Assembly: GCA_009177225.1 (NCBI GenBank)
Contig: WFLZ01000081.1
Span: forward strand, 33,989 to 39,859
Direction: 5' to 3'
Source: Clostridia bacterium
Lineage (GTDB): Bacteria > Bacillota > Clostridia > Oscillospirales > Ruminococcaceae
Length of the DNA: 5,871 nucleotides
A program made the translations under genes and the position numbers. Below the pieces are notes generated by a model. It ran no database searches. It was not told the DNA's origin and saw only the letters and a program-made list of their open reading frames with translations. Positions 1 to 3,535 of this stretch are shown piece after piece (position 1 is the stretch's first letter; the number at the start of each line of letters is the position of its first letter).

Positions 1-719
1 GAATGAAGAAGTGATTTTCCGACAAATCCGTTTATTCCATAGTTACCGCCTGTATTCGACTGGAATTTTTTCATCATTTCCATGAAGATATCCCAGTCCC
101 ATTCACCTTTCTGATAAAGTTCATAAGGGTCATCAAGATTGTTTTCCTCAATCATTTTACGGCTGTAAGTCAGTACTACAGGATTTGACACAGAGTAGGG
201 TATGACATAATGACCGCCCTCATATTCAAACCTTTCAATAACATCTCTCATATCGTCCCATATACTGCTTTCAATTTCAAGAGAACTGAAATAAGGGTCA
301 AGTGGGTCATACTGTTTTTTCTTTACACCGTCCGGCAGTGCGTTGGGTTCATATTCAAACATATCAACTTCATCACCCGAAAGAATCATTGACGCAAGAT
401 TGTCAAATTTTTCTTCTGCTGATGTATGTACGAATTTTATCTTACCGCCGAAAACGTCCTCAAACAGTGCCACAGCTATTGAACGGTTTTCATTTTCCGG
501 TGGATTAAGGTCGTAATCTGCCAGCCATACTATTTCCATTTCATCAGAAATGCTGTTTTCGTCAGGGGCTGTAGCTTCTTCGGGTTTCATTGCTATTGGT
601 ATGTCTGTGTTTGGCTCAACAGAAAGATTTCCTGTTACATTCTTTCTACAGGAAACTGCTGAGGTTATTACTGTAGTTACGGCAATAATGCCTGCAAGCG
701 TTTTCTTTATATTTTTCAT
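1..719 (-). CDS. Extracellular solute-binding lipoprotein, family 1 (ABC transporter), N-terminal part
   Basis: This is the first 240 residues of a secreted substrate-binding lipoprotein, cut by the left edge; family members are usually over 400 residues. Residues 1-24 form a lipoprotein signal peptide: a basic start (MKNIKK), a hydrophobic stretch, and AVSC with the lipidated Cys at 24. A polar linker rich in Pro, Glu and Asp follows to about residue 60. The mature domain shows family-1 binding-protein features: an early beta strand (EIVWLADYD, 62-70), MILSGDEVDMF (111-121, like the usual LIASGDAPDI), HYVIPYSVSNP (170-180, the hinge-proximal 'Y.lPy' strand) and WDWDIFMEMMKKF (207-219, like TWDEFLEAAKKL). 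The start at 719 is supported by AAAGGAG at 729-735, nine bases upstream. Such proteins capture sugars or oligosaccharides at the outer membrane face for an ABC importer. The ligand cannot be told, and no permease gene is visible. It is transcribed away from the rimP operon, so a functional link to it is unlikely. Confidence 0.88.
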   Translation of the reverse strand, partial: MKNIKKTLAGIIAVTTVITSAVSCRKNVTGNLSVEPNTDIPIAMKPEEATAPDENSISDEMEIVWLADYDLNPPENENRSIAVALFEDVFGGKIKFVHTSAEEKFDNLASMILSGDEVDMFEYEPNALPDGVKKKQYDPLDPYFSSLEIESSIWDDMRDVIERFEYEGGHYVIPYSVSNPVVLTYSRKMIEENNLDDPYELYQKGEWDWDIFMEMMKKFQSNTGGNYGINGFVGKSLLH

Positions 720-778
720 ACGGGGAAACTCCTTTCTTATGCTGCATGACAGTTATTCCATGTAGATTAGTTTACTTT

Positions 779-808
779 ATTATACATTATATTTCACTCA
801 TATGTCAA
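779..808 (-). promoter_or_regulatory. Sigma-A promoter for the solute-binding lipoprotein gene
   Basis: On the minus strand there is a perfect -35 hexamer TTGACA (803-808) and a perfect -10 hexamer TATAAT (779-784), separated by 18 bases. A second TATAAT overlaps the spacer (786-791) but is only 11 bases from the -35, so it is probably not used with it. Transcription should start near 772, giving a leader of about 50 nt before the ATG at 719. Perfect hexamers suggest high basal strength; I see no convincing operator palindrome, although a substrate-binding protein gene would usually be regulated. Confidence 0.8.
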
Positions 809-956
809 GTATTTTGTAAAATCCGCAGATGATGTTTTATATATACCTGATTTGGTTATATTGCCTTAAATAACGGTATATCTTTATTTTATTGTCAGCG
901 GGGTACAGCTGTTACTATGAAAATATCATTTTTTAAAAGAAATTTTCTGAAAAGAC

Positions 957-985
957 TTGATTTTTGCTGAAATGCGTGATATAAT
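957..985 (+). promoter_or_regulatory. Sigma-A promoter of the rimP-nusA-infB operon
   Basis: The -35 element TTGATT (957-962; 4 of 6 consensus bases) is followed by an optimal 17-base spacer and a perfect -10 TATAAT (980-985). A TG dinucleotide at 977-978 makes this an extended -10 promoter. An AT-rich stretch lies just upstream. The start site is predicted near A992, so the transcript would begin about 92 nt before the rimP ATG. A strong constitutive promoter fits a housekeeping operon. Confidence 0.82.
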
Positions 986-994
986 AAATATAAG

Positions 995-1053
995 GTAATA
1001 GTTAATCTCAAAGACCGGAACTCTCCGGTCTTTCGTTTATATTAGACTATTGT
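995..1053 (+). promoter_or_regulatory. Extended rimP leader RNA structure enclosing the hairpin
   Basis: Bases 995-1006 can pair with 1041-1053 to give 12 base pairs (two of them G-U) interrupted by one bulged G at 1045. This outer helix encloses the 10-bp hairpin at 1010-1033 through an internal loop of CUC on the 5' side (1007-1009) and seven bases on the 3' side (1034-1040). If transcription starts near 992, nearly the whole leader from +4 onward folds into one long stem-loop, leaving the rimP ribosome binding site AAAGGAG (1066-1072) free. The pairing was worked out by hand; the outer helix is AU-rich and no energy was computed. It may protect the 5' end, compete with termination, or present a protein binding site. 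Confidence 0.5.
1010..1040 (+). terminator. Candidate NusA-responsive attenuator hairpin in the rimP leader
   Basis: A perfect 10-bp inverted repeat has arms AAAGACCGGA (1010-1019) and TCCGGTCTTT (1024-1033) with the tetraloop ACTC. The 3' arm ends in UUU and is followed by CGUUUAUAUU, so the U-tract is broken by CG. A stem with an interrupted distal U-tract is what is expected of intrinsic terminators that need NusA. In Bacillus subtilis the equivalent ylxS(rimP)-nusA operon has been reported to be autoregulated by NusA-stimulated termination in its leader, and this hairpin lies in the same place. Termination here would release an RNA of about 45 nt. The hairpin is seen directly; its role as an attenuator is inference from position and analogy. 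It could instead simply stabilise the 5' end of the mRNA. Confidence 0.6.
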
Positions 1054-1083
1054 ATCAATTCAGGGAAAGGAGAGAATCTTTAT

Positions 1084-1557
1084 ATGAAATTCAAGAAGTT
1101 CGGTGCTACCGAACAGAAAGTGTACGACCTTGTGAAGCCTGTGACCGACGAACTCGGTTATTATCTGTGGGACGTATGCTATGAAAAGGAAGGTGCGGTC
1201 TGGTATCTTCGTATATTCATTGACAGTGACGACGGTATCACCATTGACGACTGTGAAAGGGCAAATGCTCCCATAAATCAAATTATGGACGCTAATGACC
1301 CCGTTTCGCAGAGTTATATGCTTGAAGTCGGTTCGGCAGGTCTTGAAAGAGAACTTGTCAAGGAGGAACATTTTGAAATATGTGAGGGCGATACGGTAAA
1401 AATCCGTTTCATAAGAAGTATTGACGGAGAAAAAGAAATTATCGCAGTACTTTCGGGTGCGGATAAAGACGGCGTTTCTGTTGTCCTTGACGACGGAAGT
1501 GAAAAGAAATTTTCACTTGCTGATATTGCCTATGTCAAGCTTTACTTTGAAATGTAA
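1084..1557 (+). CDS. rimP: Ribosome maturation factor RimP
   Basis: RimP binds the free 30S subunit and helps late assembly of the S12/central pseudoknot region. The 157-residue length is normal for the family. The N-terminal alpha/beta domain covers about residues 8-83: a first helix (EQKVYDLVKPVTDELGYYLWDV), beta strands (WYLRIFIDSDDGITIDDC, 40-57) and a following helix. The family signature LEVSSPGLDRPL appears as LEVGSAGLERELVKEEHF (80-97). The C-terminal SH3-like barrel follows (about 88-157), with DTVKIRF (103-109), VVLDDGSEKKFSLADIAYVKL (132-153, a typical 'i.y..I.karL' ending). The ATG at 1084 is preceded by AAAGGAG at 1066-1072, with an 11-base gap. It is the first gene of the operon, read from the promoter at 957-985, and is followed after 80 bases by nusA. 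The Pro in SSPG is replaced by Ala here, a mild variation. Confidence 0.95.
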   Translation: MKFKKFGATEQKVYDLVKPVTDELGYYLWDVCYEKEGAVWYLRIFIDSDDGITIDDCERANAPINQIMDANDPVSQSYMLEVGSAGLERELVKEEHFEICEGDTVKIRFIRSIDGEKEIIAVLSGADKDGVSVVLDDGSEKKFSLADIAYVKLYFEM

Positions 1558-1637
1558 TCCACATATTTTAATGCGATTCATTGGTTTTGAAACCTTAATA
1601 ATCAAAATAATTTTATATACTGGAGGAATATACAGAC

Positions 1638-2858
1638 ATGAACATTAACAAAAGCTTTTTCGATGCACTTCAATCTCTCGGAGAGGAAAACAGTGTTGAA
1701 ACGGAGCTGCTTATCGAAAAAGTAAAGTCAGCAATGCTTAAGGCTGCAAGAAAGGCTTATCCGCACAGTGAAGAACGCATCAAGGTTGAAATCGACCCAC
1801 TTACAAAGAAGTTTGCTATGTATATCGAGCAGGAAATCATTGATGATTATCCTATCGACGAAAACGAAATCAACATTGACGTTGCAAGGACTATTGACCC
1901 GTATGCTGTTGTAGGCGGTAAAATTATGAAAGAGATTGACATTTCAAAACTCGGCAGAATGGCAGCTCTTTCCGCTAAACAGTCCATAAAGGGCGACCTC
2001 AGAGAAATCAACCGTGAACAGATGCTCAATCGCTTTGAATCAAAGGAACATGAATGTATTATGGCTAAAGTTTCTCAGATTGACCCCGGCAGAGGTACTG
2101 TTACCGTTGAATATGAGGGAACTGAACTCTATCTTTTCAGAAACGAACAGATTCCGGGAGAAGTTCTGAAAGAGGGTTCTTCTGTAAAGGTATATGTAAC
2201 CAGTATTATCGGAAAAACTAAAAAGCCGATTGTAAAGATTTCCCGTACACACAAGGACCTTGTAAAGAGACTTTTTGAACTTGAAGTCCCTGAAATCTAT
2301 GACGGAACAGTTGAGGTCAAGTCGATTTCAAGAGAAGCAGGTTCAAGAACAAAGATTGCCGTATGGTCAAGGGACGCAAATGTTGACGCAGTAGGTGCTT
2401 GTATCGGTACAGAACGTTCAAGAATAAAGGCTGTTGTTGAAGAACTCAACAACGAAAAGATAGATATTATTCCATGGAGCGAGATTCCGGAAAAGTTCAT
2501 TGCAAAGGCACTTGCACCTGCATCTGTTCTCAAGACCGTTATCACTTCGGAAGAAGAAAAGACCTGCACAGTTATTGTTCCTAACAATCAGCTTTCACTT
2601 GCTATCGGTAACAAGGGACAGAATGCAAAGCTTGCTGCAAAGCTTACAGGATATAAAATTGACATAAAACCGCAGTTTGATACAGTAACCAATGAAGAAG
2701 CTCCCGAATTGAGTCCGGATTTCAAAGTCCCCGAAAAACAGACTGCCGTTGAGGAAGAAACAGTGGAAAACGCTGTTGCAGAAGAAGTTACAGAGGAAAA
2801 TGCAGAAGTTTCCGCAGAGGAAGTGGCAGCGGAGGAAACTGCTCCGAAAGAGGAGTAA
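1638..2858 (+). CDS. nusA: Transcription termination/antitermination factor NusA
   Basis: NusA binds RNA polymerase near the RNA exit channel and modulates pausing, intrinsic termination and antitermination. The 406 residues divide into an RNAP-binding N-terminal domain (about 1-130), an S1 domain (about 135-202; KVSQIDPGRGTVTVEYEG, then VKVYVTSI and KKPIVKISRTH), KH1 (about 205-280) and KH2 (about 282-346, with the conserved LAIGNKGQNAKLAAKLTG at 320-337). KH1 keeps VGACIG and EKIDIIPW, but its GxxG loop reads G-T-E-R (257-260), losing the second glycine. The acidic repeat domains of E. coli NusA are absent, as in other Firmicutes. Instead residues 371-406 form an Ala/Val/Glu tail with 15 Glu in 36 residues, probably disordered. 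The start has GGAGG at 1622-1626, 11 bases upstream. The last Glu codons supply the AGGAG ribosome binding site for ylxR. NusA may act on its own operon through the leader hairpin at 1010-1040. Confidence 0.97.
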   Translation: MNINKSFFDALQSLGEENSVETELLIEKVKSAMLKAARKAYPHSEERIKVEIDPLTKKFAMYIEQEIIDDYPIDENEINIDVARTIDPYAVVGGKIMKEIDISKLGRMAALSAKQSIKGDLREINREQMLNRFESKEHECIMAKVSQIDPGRGTVTVEYEGTELYLFRNEQIPGEVLKEGSSVKVYVTSIIGKTKKPIVKISRTHKDLVKRLFELEVPEIYDGTVEVKSISREAGSRTKIAVWSRDANVDAVGACIGTERSRIKAVVEELNNEKIDIIPWSEIPEKFIAKALAPASVLKTVITSEEEKTCTVIVPNNQLSLAIGNKGQNAKLAAKLTGYKIDIKPQFDTVTNEEAPELSPDFKVPEKQTAVEEETVENAVAEEVTEENAEVSAEEVAAEETAPKEE

Positions 2859-2861
2859 TAT

Positions 2862-3131
2862 ATGAAACCGAAAAAAATTCCCATGAGAATGTGTCTCGGC
2901 TGTAATGAAATGAAGCCTAAAAAAGAGCTTATCCGTGTTGTGAAATCACCGGAGGGTGAAGTAAGCCTTGATTTTACCGGAAAAAAATCCGGCAGAGGCG
3001 CATATATATGCCGGAGCGGAGAATGTTTTGAAAAGGCAAGAAAGGCACGCAGATTTGAAAAATCATTCTCATGCAGGATAGATGAAAGCATTTACGGGGT
3101 GATGGCAGATGAACTCGAAAAAAACAGCTAA
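2862..3131 (+). CDS. ylxR: YlxR family RNA-binding protein (RNase P modulator RnpM, DUF448)
   Basis: This 89-residue basic protein matches the YlxR family: IPMRMCLGC (6-14), KELIRVVKSPEGEVSLDFTGK (21-41), the invariant GRGAYIC (44-50) and an end rich in Lys/Arg (KARKARRFEKSF, 58-69). The family binds RNA; in Bacillus subtilis the protein was renamed RnpM because it modulates RNase P activity in vitro. Four cysteines (11, 14, 50, 55), in CxxC and CxxxxC pairs, could bind zinc, which is inference. It begins three bases after the nusA stop, with AGGAG (2851-2855) lying inside the last nusA codons, so its translation is probably coupled to nusA. Its 3' end overlaps ylxQ by 23 bases. Position between nusA and ylxQ is the usual one in Firmicutes. 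Confidence 0.95.
   Translation: MKPKKIPMRMCLGCNEMKPKKELIRVVKSPEGEVSLDFTGKKSGRGAYICRSGECFEKARKARRFEKSFSCRIDESIYGVMADELEKNS
3096..3103 (+). promoter_or_regulatory. Unusual ribosome binding site for ylxQ inside ylxR
   Basis: GGGGTGAT lies five bases before the ylxQ ATG at 3109. Its GGTGAT part (3098-3103) is complementary to the AUCACC end of 16S rRNA, the part beyond the usual CCUCC core. The other genes of this operon use AGGAG or GGAGG instead. The site supports the 3109 start, although it lies within ylxR coding sequence and its initiation is probably helped by ribosomes finishing ylxR. Confidence 0.6.
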
Positions 3132-3414
3132 TCTGCTTACAATATGTCTGAAAGCCGGAAAGACTGTAAAGGGATTTGACAGTGTGTGCGATGCTGTGAA
3201 GAACGGCAGTGCATTCTGTGTCCTCACCGCTTCGGACGCATCTGACAAAACAATAAAGGAAATTTCCTTTATATGTGGCAGATATTTCGTTCCGCTGTTT
3301 CGTACAGAACTTACTAAGGAAGAAATGGGTGTACTTTGCGGAAAAATTACAGCAGTTATTGCTGTATGCGACAAGGGATTTGCAGACGGTTTTGCCAGAA
3401 TTGTCAGTGCCTGA
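3109..3414 (+). CDS. ylxQ: YlxQ, L7Ae/L30e-family RNA-binding protein
   Basis: This 101-residue protein has the L7Ae/L30e/S12e/Gadd45 fold, a single compact alpha-beta-alpha RNA-binding domain that fills the protein. Visible family features in order are LLTICLKAGKTVKGFDSV (9-26; usual 'LgLarrAGklv.G...v'), the Lys/Gly before the second strand (AVKNGSAFCVLTASDASDKTIK, 29-50), VPLFRTELTKEEMGVLCGK (61-79; usual 'vP....tkeELG.aiGk') and VIAVCDKGFADGF (83-95). Bacillus subtilis YlxQ is known to bind kink-turn RNA; its cellular target is unsettled. The start at 3109 lies within ylxR (23-base overlap). The product ends on TGA at 3412-3414, and a hairpin overlaps this stop codon. Confidence 0.93.
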   Translation: MNSKKTANLLTICLKAGKTVKGFDSVCDAVKNGSAFCVLTASDASDKTIKEISFICGRYFVPLFRTELTKEEMGVLCGKITAVIAVCDKGFADGFARIVSA

Positions 3415-3509
3415 TTACAGCACAGGCTGTATTGACATATATTTTTCAAGAAACACAGATTTGTCCGGTGAACTCCGGCAGACCGAAACAAAGCCGTATT
3501 ATTTACGGC
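3402..3509 (+). promoter_or_regulatory. ylxQ-infB junction with alternative hairpins and a U-tract
   Basis: The 121-base spacer between ylxQ and infB, plus the end of ylxQ, can form several stems. Structure A pairs 3416-3421 with 3426-3431 (UACAGC/GCUGUA, tetraloop ACAG). Structure B pairs 3402-3406 with 3433-3437 and 3409-3413 with 3423-3427, burying the ylxQ stop codon. A and B use the same bases and exclude each other. Both are followed closely by UAUAUUUUUC (3438-3447), as in a weak terminator. A separate 6-bp hairpin, GCCGTA (3493-3498) with TACGGC (3504-3509), sits ten bases before the infB ribosome binding site. Such elements could tune infB level relative to the upstream genes. The stems are short and were found by hand, so function is uncertain. 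Confidence 0.35.
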
Positions 3510-3535
3510 ACAATTAACTGGAGGTATTTGAGCCT

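Larger units (their letters stand above)
720..1083. other. Divergent intergenic region with two promoters and the rimP leader
   Basis: This 364-base AT-rich spacer separates the minus-strand lipoprotein gene from the plus-strand rimP operon. It contains the lipoprotein promoter (779-808), the rimP promoter (957-985) and the structured rimP leader (about 992-1083), each listed separately. The middle part (about 810-950) holds no open reading frame I can support. It has an AT-rich run just upstream of the rimP -35 element (925-955) that could act as an UP-like element, plus short imperfect inverted repeats (841-847 with 875-881) that are no more than expected in such sequence. No terminator is needed here because both genes point outward. 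Confidence 0.8.

Noticed and set aside
550..765. Plus-strand 71-codon hydrophobic reading frame
   Set aside because: It is antisense to the signal peptide and start of the lipoprotein gene; the hydrophobicity reflects the complementary codons, and it has no good ribosome binding site.
841..881. Inverted repeat ATATACC/GGTATAT with a nested GTTAT/ATAAC stem
   Set aside because: The arms are short, AT-rich and separated by an asymmetric bulge; this is not distinguishable from chance.
905..912. 8-bp palindrome ACAGCTGT as an operator
   Set aside because: About one perfect 8-bp palindrome is expected by chance in a spacer of this size, and the flanks do not extend the symmetry.
892..921. TTGTCA-18-TATGAA as a second upstream operon promoter
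   Set aside because: The -10 is weak and the promoter at 957-985 is far better.
1587..1621. TTGAAA with TATACT or TTTATA as an internal nusA promoter in the rimP-nusA spacer
   Set aside because: The spacings (23 or 19 bases) are poor and the TATACT overlaps the start of the nusA ribosome binding site.
2588..3091. Minus-strand 167-codon reading frame across nusA and ylxR
   Set aside because: Its Ser/Ala-rich composition is the complement of the Glu/Ala tail of NusA, and it lies opposite two well-recognised genes.
3432..3460. Perfect TTGACA (3432-3437) as an internal infB promoter
   Set aside because: No -10 element matching more than three of six bases occurs at 15-19 bases spacing, and the hexamer is explained as part of a stem in the junction.
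3464..3485. Kink-turn for YlxQ autoregulation around the repeated TCCGG
   Set aside because: A GA...GA arrangement is present, but no 3-nt bulge with two flanking stems can be drawn.
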